64,000 nt of DNA from Butyrivibrio sp. MC2021 (GCF_000621605.1 NZ_JHXX01000010.1:82651-146650); one strand, 5' to 3'; positions 26,901 through 34,881 are shown, numbered from the stretch's first letter. Notes: a model not told the origin generated them from the letters alone. Numbers and translations: made by a program.

Positions 26901-27358
26901 TATACAAGCTCCGGAAAGTTATAACCCACAATAAAACAGATGGTGGAAACTATAAAGCAAAGTGTCAGCATGACCTTTCGCCATCTTCCGCTGAGCACCA
27001 GGCCCATGTAGATGAATACGAAGACAATCCAGACCATGCCTCCGCCGTCGATACCTCCTCCATAGAAGAACAGCTCGGGAATTGTGATAAATACGAGACT
27101 TATAACTATGAAATTCTTGGCAAAGTCCAGCTTATTCTTTTTCAGGCAGATATATACCATGATAGGAACAAAAAAGAATGTTCCCACCAGCAAAAAAATC
27201 TCCTTAGGGTTGTCTTTAGTTATTATGTCTACGATAGTGGCGATTAGAAGCGGAATCTCCGTAATGTATGTCAGCGTCAGGAATACTCTCTCCTGGAAGG
27301 GCCTGTCGGCATCTCTGATGGCATCAATGACTGTTCTTATATAGCCTTTTATGTTCAT
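23936..27358 (-). CDS. Hybrid histidine kinase with receiver, DegV domain and HPt domain
   Basis: 1140 residues. Order: about six membrane segments (25-185); HisKA with FFSSMSHEIRTPINSILGL (His about 216); HATPase (about 315-435: NNAVKYTR, DTGMGI, EGTGLGLSIVK); receiver (about 466-585: ARILIVDDNEMN, phosphoacceptor DVILMDHLMPEMDG, Asp about 515); a DegV-type domain (about 613-893: PVIITSTSMCDLPDSL, IPTLPFMVRTEEGIFKDGV, VINSECLSSATGI, ADTTEYMARKGLI, GSRKRAYKKYI); an acidic linker; and HPt (about 945-1070, VHALKSSAKLIGAM, His about 1004). DegV proteins bind fatty acids, so this is a phosphorelay kinase with a built-in, probably lipid-binding, cytoplasmic module. The start overlaps the previous kinase stop (ATGA). 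CheY/HPt residues are all intact. Confidence 0.9.
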   Translation of the reverse strand: MNIKGYIRTVIDAIRDADRPFQERVFLTLTYITEIPLLIATIVDIITKDNPKEIFLLVGTFFFVPIMVYICLKKNKLDFAKNFIVISLVFITIPELFFYGGGIDGGGMVWIVFVFIYMGLVLSGRWRKVMLTLCFIVSTICFIVGYNFPELVYHHDRGMAYIDTFVSIILVGMIGFIMTWCQKHFFDIETEKARKAAEIAEELTRSQNRFFSSMSHEIRTPINSILGLNELTLRDQSCSDNVIRNATGIQGSGKMLLALINDILDFSKMEAGSMEIVPVDYNVGDMLSEIVNMIWIKAHDKGLTLNVTVDPKVPTILYGDEVRIKQIIINLLNNAVKYTRHGSVELHIESDQKDERTVSLSISVIDTGMGIKKESLPYLFDAFKRVDEEKNRHIEGTGLGLSIVKQLVELMGGTITVNSVYGEGSTFTFVVKQGISDATQIGELNIHSQNVTRKTYEATFRAPEARILIVDDNEMNLEVESKLLTDTEMTIDKAISGQVALELSLQNHYDVILMDHLMPEMDGIECLEKIHNQVGGLNRTTPVVVLTANAGSDNRELYNRAGFSGYLVKPVSGEALENILMKFISPDKMIVNSNKLMSTREDINAALGYSGKMPVIITSTSMCDLPDSLTSKSYIPTLPFMVRTEEGIFKDGVQIGSDELVRYMSTGKNVESMPPNETAYRDFFAEQLRRAHHIIHIAITDSMSEDYHMACEAAKSFDNVTVINSECLSSATGILVLIAIKLAQMDTSIEEIVAEINQVKKRLQCSFIADTTEYMARKGLISNTIDRVARALYLHPCIVIRDNKSGVGGAWIGSRKRAYKKYIAKAFPVDVIPDPEVVFITYIDVPIDTLLWVKEEISKIAYFENVVFKQASAAISSNCGPGCFGILYFIKSNKSYNISSFLDPEMMSFGSDKEEPEEPEESYEEEETVAAEAVTTPAKTDTPEPKWYDCITGIDKELALKNSGSEDAFKTILKIFYDSIGDKSAEIQGYYDSGDWKNYTIKVHALKSSAKLIGAMDTAEKAQHLENAGKEENIDYIKEHHDSFMKEYCSYKEALAPVFEGEGTSEDEDAGKPVADEFLMESVYEGLMDGAKAMDCDIIDEVFKEIEDYAIPQEHKEKYKALKELAAAFDYDGIVKKLSE

Positions 27359-29406
27359 GCTCTGTCACCTCCCTTTCCTGTATTGAATTCGGGAAGTTCC
27401 CTGAGCATTACGTGCTCAAAGTCCGCTATATTTATGGGCTTGGCAATGAAGCCGTCAAAGCCCTCTTTGATAAACATCTCCCTGGCGCCGGACACAGCAT
27501 TGGCGGTAAGAGCGATGATGATTATGCTCTTTCCAAGATCGGAAGCGGCATGCTTTATCTTCTTCATGGCCTCCACACCGTCCATTTCAGGCATCATGTG
27601 ATCCATGAAGATAACATCATATTCATTTTCTCTGAACTTCTTAAGGGCCTCTTTTCCGCTCTGTGCGGTTTCGATAATCATCTCATATTCCCTGAAAAGT
27701 CCGGTGGCCACAATAAGGTTCATGGGCTCATCATCCACAACAAGGGCTCTGACGCCTTTAAATACGGGCTTCACATGCTCAGCGGCACCATCAAGGTCTC
27801 CGGCATTTCTGCCCTCGTTAAGAACCCTGACTACAGGATAAGCGTAGAGAGGCTTGGGCATAACAATAACATTGCTTCCCGGAGTCGCCTTAAAGCCAAG
27901 GGATGCGGAAACTGCCACAACAACGTCGCCCTTACTGAGGTCATCAAAGTACTGAGGATTCTCCTCGTACTCCTCCTGGCCCATGAAGATAATGGACACA
28001 TCCTTCTTTTCACGAAGCTGCTCTATCTCCTTCACAGACTGGGTCGGATACAGGGGAACTCCGGTCTTGGTGGCCAGATTGGTGGCCATGACACGGTAAA
28101 AGTCCCTGACTCTTGGGACCTTGTATTTGTCCTGACGGACATGGAAAAGAACATCTCCTGAAAAATCCCTTGTCAGGGCAAGGCAAGGAGACTTGTCCGA
28201 AACCAGCTGAGGGATTGTGACCCTGACGGTGGTTCCCACGCCCTTTTCGCTCTCGATCTTGACAAAGCCGCCCATTCTGTGGGCAAAACCGTATACGATA
28301 TAAAGCCCCAGGCCGATTCCGCCTGTGCTTCTGTTTCTCTTTTTATTTGCCTGGTACATGCCCTCGGAAATCGCAGCTATGGCCTTGGTATCCATACCGA
28401 TACCGGTGTCTGTCATCTCTATGCAGAGGTTGACACCGTAGTCCGTGTCCTCGGTGTACATCTTTACATAAATACCGCCCTTCCTGGTGAATTTAAAGGC
28501 ATTCTCCGTAAGGTGGCGGAAGATCTTGTGGAGCTTTTTCACATCTCCCCTCATCTTGGTGGGCACCTTGGGATCCAGGTCCACGATAAGCTCCAGATGC
28601 TTTTCATTTTCCAGAAGCCTGAAGCTGGTGATGACATCATTAATGAGGGAGGTGCTAAGGTAGTCGTCCTCTTCAAGAATTACCTTATCTCTCTTGCACT
28701 CGGTGTAGTCCTGAATGTCCTCGATCTGGTAAGCGAGCCTTATTCCGGCGTTTTTGATGGACATGGCTTCAGAGCCCACGCCTTTTTTCAAAAGCATCTC
28801 GGACATACCGTTTACAACGTTTACCGGGGTCCGCAGCTCATGGGAAATATTGGATAAAAAGTCCTCCATGTCCGCATCTACGGCTTCGATGAAAGTGTCC
28901 TTTTTTTCATCCTCATCTGCCCTTTCCATCCTGTCCTTAATGCCCTTGGCGCAGGCAAAAGAAACCAGAAGAACAATGCAGAAATGAAGTACTGTCCTTG
29001 AAATATTCAGTTCATCAAAGGTGACATAGTTGCTCCTTAGAGCCAGAGCGATCTGAATTCCCAGAACAATCATATATTCCAGGAGAAAAAGATTGATCAT
29101 GTAAAGATCATCAAATAAAGAATAGGTCACAATTAAGAGCACCACAACAATTGCGACATCAAAAAAGGAGATCACATGAACACCATGGTAGAACACCGCA
29201 AACATACCGAAAAGCAGGTAAGCCACCTTTCGGTATTTGTATTCCGGCATTCCCATGATATGCATAGTCCAGATTGTAACTGTTCCAACAATGATAAGGG
29301 GCGGTACCCAGAACTCCCATCCAACAAGGATACTCTCTACTGTCAGTGCAATACAGCTCAGCGACACCAGAAAGATGATAAATCTCTCGTTTTCCGTCCG
29401 ATTCAT
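27355..29406 (-). CDS. Hybrid histidine kinase with receiver domain
   Basis: 683 residues. About five membrane segments fill residues 10-155. HisKA follows with NISHELRTPVNVVNGM (His about 189), then HATPase (NAFKFTRKG, DTGIGM, GGIGLGLYIVYGF). Residues about 410-545 look like a receiver without phosphoacceptor, and 548-675 are a full receiver (RALVVDDEPMN, DVIFMDHMMPEMDG with Asp about 602, ALTANAV, IAKPI). No extracellular sensor domain is seen, so sensing is by the membrane part. The stop overlaps the start of the DegV-containing kinase, so the two are translationally coupled and may heterodimerise or exchange phosphate (inference). Confidence 0.9.
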   Translation of the reverse strand: MNRTENERFIIFLVSLSCIALTVESILVGWEFWVPPLIIVGTVTIWTMHIMGMPEYKYRKVAYLLFGMFAVFYHGVHVISFFDVAIVVVLLIVTYSLFDDLYMINLFLLEYMIVLGIQIALALRSNYVTFDELNISRTVLHFCIVLLVSFACAKGIKDRMERADEDEKKDTFIEAVDADMEDFLSNISHELRTPVNVVNGMSEMLLKKGVGSEAMSIKNAGIRLAYQIEDIQDYTECKRDKVILEEDDYLSTSLINDVITSFRLLENEKHLELIVDLDPKVPTKMRGDVKKLHKIFRHLTENAFKFTRKGGIYVKMYTEDTDYGVNLCIEMTDTGIGMDTKAIAAISEGMYQANKKRNRSTGGIGLGLYIVYGFAHRMGGFVKIESEKGVGTTVRVTIPQLVSDKSPCLALTRDFSGDVLFHVRQDKYKVPRVRDFYRVMATNLATKTGVPLYPTQSVKEIEQLREKKDVSIIFMGQEEYEENPQYFDDLSKGDVVVAVSASLGFKATPGSNVIVMPKPLYAYPVVRVLNEGRNAGDLDGAAEHVKPVFKGVRALVVDDEPMNLIVATGLFREYEMIIETAQSGKEALKKFRENEYDVIFMDHMMPEMDGVEAMKKIKHAASDLGKSIIIIALTANAVSGAREMFIKEGFDGFIAKPINIADFEHVMLRELPEFNTGKGGDRA

Positions 29407-29443
29407 GTTCTGTTCCTCTTAAGTTTGTCGACAGCCCATAGCC

Positions 29444-30535
29444 TTATCCGTTTCGGTTCTCCAGATATTTCATATAGCTGATGACCATGAGCGCGATCTT
29501 AAAGGTTAACGCATCATCAAATTTTCTAACATCGAGACCGGAGCTCTTCTCCAGTTTCTCGATCCTATATACAAGAGTGTTTCTGTGGACAAAAAGCTGT
29601 CTTGAGGTCTCAGAAACATTCAGATTGTTCTCAAAGAACTTGCTGATGGTGTTAAGAGTCTCCTCATCCAGGTCGTCGGGAACCTCTTTTCCTCCGAAGA
29701 TCTCGTCGATAAAGATCCTGCAAAGGCTCTCGGGAAGCTGATAGATAAGGCGGCCGATGCCCAGCTCGTTGTAGGCGTTGACTCTTTTTTCAGCGTAAAA
29801 AATTCTTCCTACGTCCAGAGCCATCTTGGCCTCCTTGTAGGATTTGGAAAGATCCTTGATCTCCTCAACAATGGTTCCGTAGGATACTCTTACATTGAGC
29901 ATAGCCTCAGTATTCATCATATCCACGATGGTTGTGGCGATCTGAGCGATCTCGTTGTAGCTCTGGCTTCTGGCCAGAGTCTTGATTAGGATGACGTTGT
30001 TCTCATCCACAGCGGTAACATAATCCCCGGAGTGCTGCCCGTACATGCTGCTAAGAAGCTCCTGGGCTGTGTTGTCCTGGGAATGTCTTGTCTCCACCAG
30101 GATAATAACTCTGGGAACATTGACCTCGATCTTGAGCTTTCTTGCTCTGTTATAAACGTCGATAAGAAGCATATTGTCCAGGAGCAGGTTCTGGAAGAAG
30201 TTATTCCTGTCAAACCTCTCCTTATATGCAACTATAAGGTTCTGGAGCTGGCTTACGCCAATCTTGCCGATCATGTAAGCATGCTCGCTGTCTCCCTTGG
30301 CAAGGAGCACATATGCGGGGTCACCTTCATCTAAAACCTTGAAAAGATGCACATCCCCGATAACCTGTGAGTCCACAGGTGAATTGGCGAAGTTTATAAT
30401 AATTGAAATATCAAGGAATTCTCTCTCCGAAGTGGCAGCAACCACCTCTCCTCCAAGGTCCATGACACAAAGCTCCACCTTGGATATGCTCCCCAGCTCC
30501 TCAATACTTGCCCTAATTGTCTGCGCAGAAATCAT
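29444..30535 (-). CDS. CdaR/PucR-type transcriptional regulator
   Basis: 363 residues. The C-terminal HTH_30 of the PucR/CdaR group is clear (about 290-355: ENNLNVSETSRQLFVHRNTLVYRIEKLEKSSGLD). A GGDEF-like CdaR central domain precedes it (RVIILVETRH, YVTAVDENNVILI, SYGTIVEEIKDLSKSYKEAKMAL), and the first 110 residues match the sugar-diacid recognition type of N-terminus. Such regulators control uptake and breakdown of diacids, amino acids or related compounds. It starts at the ATG at 30535 (AAGGAG upstream) and heads the five-gene operon, with 37 bases to the next kinase. Confidence 0.85.
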   Translation of the reverse strand: MISAQTIRASIEELGSISKVELCVMDLGGEVVAATSEREFLDISIIINFANSPVDSQVIGDVHLFKVLDEGDPAYVLLAKGDSEHAYMIGKIGVSQLQNLIVAYKERFDRNNFFQNLLLDNMLLIDVYNRARKLKIEVNVPRVIILVETRHSQDNTAQELLSSMYGQHSGDYVTAVDENNVILIKTLARSQSYNEIAQIATTIVDMMNTEAMLNVRVSYGTIVEEIKDLSKSYKEAKMALDVGRIFYAEKRVNAYNELGIGRLIYQLPESLCRIFIDEIFGGKEVPDDLDEETLNTISKFFENNLNVSETSRQLFVHRNTLVYRIEKLEKSSGLDVRKFDDALTFKIALMVISYMKYLENRNG

Positions 30536-30577
30536 TTCATACTCCTTTTCCCCAATAATTCGTTAATTCCCACCACA

Positions 30578-30608
30578 ATTATAATATCATATCAGCCGCG
30601 TCATTCAA
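30578..30608 (-). promoter_or_regulatory. Candidate promoter of the regulator/kinase operon
   Basis: Minus strand: TTGAAT (30603-30608), 19-base spacer, perfect TATAAT (30578-30583), about 40 bases before the start codon at 30535. The spacer is longer than ideal. Confidence 0.45.
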
Positions 30609-30783
30609 TGACAGGTTGAAAATGCCCGTGAATTTGTCGTACCAACCGGAACTGATTTACACGCATCTAGTCGTGATATGTTAAATCCCATACATCATAA
30701 TAATACGACATACTGTCTGTAAATGATATTAAATAGCGATAAATTTTTATGATAAAGAGTGTACTTTTTCTTGAGGGCCAGCT

Positions 30784-30814
30784 AGGTACAGTAGTGACGG
30801 TTCTTACTGTACCT
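30784..30814. repeat. Hairpin AGGTACAGTA/TACTGTACCT
   Basis: A perfect 10-base inverted repeat (30784-30793 with 30805-30814), extendable by imperfect pairing of the flanking GGCCAGCT and ACCTGCC. It lies in the roughly 700-base gap upstream of the signalling operon. Role unknown: operator, terminator or RNA hairpin. Confidence 0.55.
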
Positions 30815-30929
30815 ACCTGCCTTCATTAAACTCCCTGACCTCAATTAAGTAGTAGAAGCCCCAATCACCCGGGCCGCCCTTAAATAGTAGCATAGGAGCA
30901 ATTATGTGCGGGGCTATATTTTTGTGGAT

Positions 30930-31187
30930 TCAGAGGGAGGCTGCGAGACGCCTCACTTTCCGGGAAGTTATGCCGGAGAGATAAATATAAATATGAGCCT
31001 TTCGAATATCTTCGCAAAAGCCCGACTGTCTATGAATCTGACGTGCCTTGTGGAAACGTAAATTGCGAGACATTCGGGCACAGCGGGTTCATAGGCAGCC
31101 GGGCAATTCGCAATCATAATTGGCTCATATATATATTTATCTCTCCACAAATCCCCGGAAAGTGAGACGGACTACAAACTCCCTCGG
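30930..31187. ncRNA. Rod-like palindrome, candidate structured RNA (6S-like) or non-autonomous element
   Basis: CTCACTTTCCGGG (from 30952) pairs with CCCCGGAAAGTGAG (to 31166). Further in, GGAGAGATAAATATAAATATGAGCC pairs with the complementary arm ending GATAAATATATATATGAGCC on the other strand, then GACTGTCTATGAATC with the GGTTCATAGGCAGCC side. The pairing continues weakly outward to 30930 and 31187. The result is a rod of 215-258 nt with internal bulges and a small apical part. 6S RNA has such a form, but no 6S consensus could be checked and the orientation is undecided. The rest of 30536-31233 holds only the hairpin at 30784 and a terminator; no gene is seen. Confidence 0.45.
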
Positions 31188-31192
31188 AAGCA

Positions 31193-31223
31193 CAAAAAAA
31201 GAGCCGCACATAATGTGCGGCTC
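31193..31223 (-). terminator. Terminator of the ABC ATPase gene
   Basis: Minus strand: GAGCCGCACAT-TATGTGCGGCTC (31201-31223) followed by TTTTTTTG. It lies ten bases past the stop at 31234. Confidence 0.9.
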
Positions 31224-31233
31224 CGAATATACA

Positions 31234-32343
31234 TTAGTTGGTGATTGTCTTCTCTGTTTCTTTGTCGAATACGTGGATCTTCTCAACATCGAAAGCAAAC
31301 TTAACCTTATCGCCGGGTCTAGCTGTTGTTCTGGAATCAACTCTAGCAGTGATAGGGAACTCAGCGAGATCGAAGTACAGATAAACTTCTGCACCAAGAA
31401 GCTCGTATACGTTGATTGTTGACTCGAATACAGCCTTAGATGTGCTAACAACCATCTCTGAATCATCAACATCCTCAGGTCTGATACCGAATACAACCTT
31501 CTTGCCAGCGTAGCCACCCTCGATAAGCTTCTTAGCCTTTGCAGGAGGAAGCTCGATTGACTGACCAGCGATCTTAAGGAATGCCTTGTCGCCCTGAACT
31601 TCGCAATCAGCATCAAGGAAGTTCATCTGAGGTGATCCCATGAATCCAGCAACGAAGAGGTTGCCTGGCTTGTCATAGAGGTTCTGAGGTGTATCTACCT
31701 GCTGAACAACACCGTCCTTCATAACTACGATTCTTGTACCAAGAGTCATAGCCTCTGTCTGGTCATGTGTTACATAGATGATTGTTGTGCCAAGTCTCTG
31801 GTGAAGCTTAGCGATCTCAGTTCTCATCTGTACACGGAGCTTAGCATCAAGGTTTGAAAGAGGCTCGTCCATAAGGAATACCTTAGGGTTACGAACGATA
31901 GCACGTCCCATAGCTACACGCTGTCTCTGTCCACCTGAAAGAGCCTTAGGCTTACGATCAAGGAGCTTCTCAAGATCAAGGATCTTAGCAGCCTCTCTAA
32001 CCATCTTGTCGATCTCTGCCTTAGGAACTTTACGAAGCTTAAGTCCGAAAGCCATGTTATCATATACAGTCATATGAGGATACAGAGCGTAGTTCTGGAA
32101 TACCATCGCAATATCTCTGTCCTTAGGCTCAACGTCGTTAACAACTCTGTCACCGATCTTAAGTGTACCTGAAGAGATATCCTCAAGTCCTGCGATCATA
32201 CGAAGTGTTGTGGACTTACCACATCCTGAAGGTCCAACGAAAATGATAAACTCTTTATCCTCGATGTTGAGGTTGAAATCTTTAACAGCCTCAAAACCGT
32301 TAGGATAAACTTTAGTAACATGCTCAAGTGATAAACTTGCCAT
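31234..32343 (-). CDS. MsmK/UgpC-type sugar ABC transporter ATPase (orphan)
   Basis: 369 residues from the ATG at 32343, which has AGGAGG upstream (the open frame extends to 32385 without a better site). Walker A VGPSGCGKSTT (about 37-47), Q-loop, signature LSGGQRQRVAMGRAI, Walker B VFLMDEPLSNLD and a C-terminal TOBE region (about 235-360: VFGIRPEDVDDSEM) mark the CUT1 family. No permease or binding protein is near, so it is probably a shared ATPase energising several oligosaccharide importers, as MsmK does in streptococci. It has its own promoter region and terminator. Confidence 0.93.
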   Translation of the reverse strand: MASLSLEHVTKVYPNGFEAVKDFNLNIEDKEFIIFVGPSGCGKSTTLRMIAGLEDISSGTLKIGDRVVNDVEPKDRDIAMVFQNYALYPHMTVYDNMAFGLKLRKVPKAEIDKMVREAAKILDLEKLLDRKPKALSGGQRQRVAMGRAIVRNPKVFLMDEPLSNLDAKLRVQMRTEIAKLHQRLGTTIIYVTHDQTEAMTLGTRIVVMKDGVVQQVDTPQNLYDKPGNLFVAGFMGSPQMNFLDADCEVQGDKAFLKIAGQSIELPPAKAKKLIEGGYAGKKVVFGIRPEDVDDSEMVVSTSKAVFESTINVYELLGAEVYLYFDLAEFPITARVDSRTTARPGDKVKFAFDVEKIHVFDKETEKTITN

Positions 32344-32512
32344 ACCTTTAAATCCTCCTAAAAATATACATAGCTTAATTGCCATTCAACAATAAAAGTA
32401 TATCTTTTAAGAATTTTATTTACTATTCACTATTTTCACAAATATTTCATCATTCATTAGCAATTCTGCCAAATAAAAAAGGTGGTTATCCACATGTCAA
32501 AAAAAATGACGG

Positions 32513-32562
32513 AGAATAAAAAATAACACTGTGCAATTTGCATATTGCTTATTGCACAGTGT
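32513..32562 (-). terminator. Terminator of the yesL-like gene
   Basis: ACACTGTGCAAT (32526-32537) pairs with ATTGCACAGTGT (32551-32562). On the minus strand a T-rich run (TTATTTTTTATT) follows. Confidence 0.75.
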
Positions 32563-32579
32563 ATATATCTTACCAAATA

Positions 32580-33395
32580 TCATTCTTTTTCAGTGTCATT
32601 TTCCAAGCCTTCATCTATCTTTCTGATGGCTGCGTCAAGCTCCTCCTCCTCGGACAGGTCCTCTTCCTTGGGCTCGAAGCGCTTGAAGGTTTTGTTGTAA
32701 AGCATTGCCAGAAGATATCCCGGTCCGGCGATTCCCACAAGGATCAGAACAGGAACTGCTCTTAAATCAAAGAAGTACAGGATCAAGAGAGGAATACCTG
32801 TCACTACTGCCATAAGAATTGTCTTGGGCAGAGCAAGAACCGCCATAAGGAATGAATTCTTGATAGTTCCAAAGATGGTATTAACAAATTTGGACAGCAG
32901 CGGAAAGGTATAAAGTGATGCCATGTACAGTATCAGTGAAAAGGCAATTACTATATATCCGTAAATGGTATTTCTTCCCAGCATAAGGATGTAATCCAAA
33001 AACAGGATTCCTGCAACGGTAAACTTGATTGCCTGAAGAATGACTCCCTGCTTGAAATTCTCCTTAAAGGACTTAAAGAAGGACTTGGCAATATAGCTGT
33101 CTTCATCCCTGACCATTTTAAGAAGCACATAGTGCATACCGGTGCAGGCAGGTCCCAAAGGAATTGAACAGATGATTCCTGCGAGCCAGGCAAGAACAAT
33201 AAGCCCTAAATATGCCTGAAGATCAACGGTGTCCGGAGTGTCCATCAGAGCTCTGTAAACCGGATAAAGGAAAAATACCTGCTCGAAAATCAAAGGAAGT
33301 GCAAACAGAAGTGTCAGAAGGTTGAGAATCATAATGTCCGCTACTCTTGTAAGGACACGCATAAGCGGACTGTCGAGATCAAAAAACTTACCCAT
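32580..33395 (-). CDS. yesL: YesL family (DUF624) membrane protein
   Basis: 271 residues with five to six hydrophobic segments. The N-terminal FFDLDSPLMRVLTRVADIMILNLL and the region PLGPACTGMHYVLLKMVRDE are the hallmark of YesL/DUF624 proteins, which usually sit beside oligosaccharide ABC transporters and whose function is unknown. The C-terminus is an acidic cytoplasmic tail (KEEDLSEEEELDAAIRKIDE). Here it is a single gene between the ABC ATPase and a GNAT gene. Confidence 0.88.
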   Translation of the reverse strand: MGKFFDLDSPLMRVLTRVADIMILNLLTLLFALPLIFEQVFFLYPVYRALMDTPDTVDLQAYLGLIVLAWLAGIICSIPLGPACTGMHYVLLKMVRDEDSYIAKSFFKSFKENFKQGVILQAIKFTVAGILFLDYILMLGRNTIYGYIVIAFSLILYMASLYTFPLLSKFVNTIFGTIKNSFLMAVLALPKTILMAVVTGIPLLILYFFDLRAVPVLILVGIAGPGYLLAMLYNKTFKRFEPKEEDLSEEEELDAAIRKIDEGLENDTEKE

Positions 33396-33446
33396 AAAAC
33401 AAAAACCTATTCTTTCTAAAAACTAATTAATATATCAAAGACTAAC

Positions 33447-33917
33447 TTACCGTCTGTATCTTCCAATGTCAAGCTCCATCGGAGTAAATCTTATGCCGTC
33501 TGCAACGGCTTCCTGCCCCAGATCCCTAAAGCCTCTTCTGTGATAGAAGCCCACCGCATAGGGAGAGGCATTCACAGTCAGCTTATCCAGGCCCTCTTCA
33601 TTGGCCACATAGGATGCGACAAAGTGCACAAGAGCGCTGGCAACACCGTTGTGGTGATATGCAGCGTCCACAAATAAAAGTGAGATATGCTTCCTCTCCC
33701 TGAGAGAAAGCATACCTACACATCTGTCCTCATCCTTTGCCACAAAAAGCTGGTAATTACCGGCTACAAACATCTTTCGAAGATTATCGTCTGTGACAAA
33801 CTTATGAAAATTGTCTATTCCTTCCTGAGAATAGTCGGGGGCATCGAACTTAACGAAGGTATCCCAGGCCAGCTCCATGGCCCCGTCCCAGTCAGAGTGG
33901 TAAGCACATCTTACCAT
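33447..33917 (-). CDS. GNAT family N-acetyltransferase
   Basis: 156 residues from the ATG at 33917. The open frame continues upstream over the end of the preceding gene but that part has no acetyltransferase character. GNAT features: QLFVAKDEDRCVGMLSLRE (beta 3-4), ISLLFVDAAYHHNGVASALV (acetyl-CoA loop, variant of Q/RxxGxG/A) and NASPYAVGFYHRRGFRDLG near the end. Substrate unknown. It starts 13 bases past the stop of the lysophospholipase-like gene without a clear ribosome site, suggesting translational coupling. Confidence 0.85.
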   Translation of the reverse strand: MVRCAYHSDWDGAMELAWDTFVKFDAPDYSQEGIDNFHKFVTDDNLRKMFVAGNYQLFVAKDEDRCVGMLSLRERKHISLLFVDAAYHHNGVASALVHFVASYVANEEGLDKLTVNASPYAVGFYHRRGFRDLGQEAVADGIRFTPMELDIGRYRR

Positions 33918-33930
33918 TATTTTTGAAGTA

Positions 33931-34881
33931 TCAATTCTTCGCAACTTTTTCTGCCACTTTCTTGATCCATTCATACTGATCAGCAAAGACCTTCTCTCTG
34001 CCGATTTCCTGCTGAAGCTCATGACGCATGCCATCATACATCTTGATCTCAACATTCTTCAGTTGAAGAGTATTTTTGTAAATGTAGAAAAGTTTCTCGG
34101 GGCCCTCACCGTAGTTTCCTACAGGGTCCTCTTTTCCGGCTGTAATAAGAACCGGAAGCTCCTTGGGAATATCCTCCATAAGCTCAACATTCTGAACTCT
34201 CTTTAAGATATCCGCCATAGTCTTAAATCCGTTAATGGTAAACACAAAGTTACATGCAGGATCCGCAATGTATTTATTTACACTCTCTTCGTTATGAGAA
34301 AGCCAGTCCTGCTTTGTTCTGGCATTGGGAATCTTCTTGAGATATCCCTTGAAGGCCATATTGTTGATCATGTTTGATCTGGTCTTCTCGCCAAGGAAGA
34401 AGCTCATGAAACTGCACAGGCTTCCCAGGGATTTAACTGTTCCGCCCGGCATAAATGCTGTGCCCTGAATAATGGCACCGGCAATACCGGTTCCGTATCT
34501 GGTAATATACTCTCTTGCCACAAAGGATCCGAAGCTGTGACCCAGGATAAATACCGGAACACCGGGATATTCTTCCTGAACCATCTTTTTAAGTCTGTGG
34601 GCATCACGTACAAGAACAGTTGCAGCGTCATCTCTGCAGAAATAGCCATAGGTACCATGCTCTCCGATTGATTTGCCATGTCCGAGATGGTCATTTCCCA
34701 TTACGAGAATACCCTTTTCAGCTAAAAAGCGGGCAAACTCATCATAACGGTCAATGTATTCCTGCATTCCGTGGATTATCTGCAAAAGGGCAATAGGCTG
34801 TCCCTCAGGAATCCACTTAATAGCATGGATCATGGTCTGTCTGTCTCGTGACTTGTAAGTAAGTTCTTCTTTGCGTACCAT
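33931..34881 (-). CDS. Lysophospholipase/monoacylglycerol lipase-like alpha/beta hydrolase
   Basis: 316 residues. ALLQIIHGMQEYIDRYDEFARFL and VMGNDHLGHGKS are typical of the monoglyceride lipase group (Hydrolase_4). Nucleophile elbow VFILGHSFGSFVA (Ser about 120), acid in VLITAGKEDPVGNYG and His in MYDGMRHELQQEI. It lacks a signal peptide, so it acts on intracellular or membrane-derived lipids. The ATG at 34881 has GGAGGGA upstream. Coupled to the GNAT gene. Confidence 0.87.
   Translation of the reverse strand: MVRKEELTYKSRDRQTMIHAIKWIPEGQPIALLQIIHGMQEYIDRYDEFARFLAEKGILVMGNDHLGHGKSIGEHGTYGYFCRDDAATVLVRDAHRLKKMVQEEYPGVPVFILGHSFGSFVAREYITRYGTGIAGAIIQGTAFMPGGTVKSLGSLCSFMSFFLGEKTRSNMINNMAFKGYLKKIPNARTKQDWLSHNEESVNKYIADPACNFVFTINGFKTMADILKRVQNVELMEDIPKELPVLITAGKEDPVGNYGEGPEKLFYIYKNTLQLKNVEIKMYDGMRHELQQEIGREKVFADQYEWIKKVAEKVAKN

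Noticed and set aside
30930..31187. Retron-type msr/msd RNA
   Set aside because: No reverse transcriptase gene nearby and no typical branching-guanosine arrangement was seen.
31137..31616. 159-residue Ser/Arg/Leu-rich open frame on the minus strand
   Set aside because: Out-of-frame shadow of the ABC ATPase gene continuing through its terminator.
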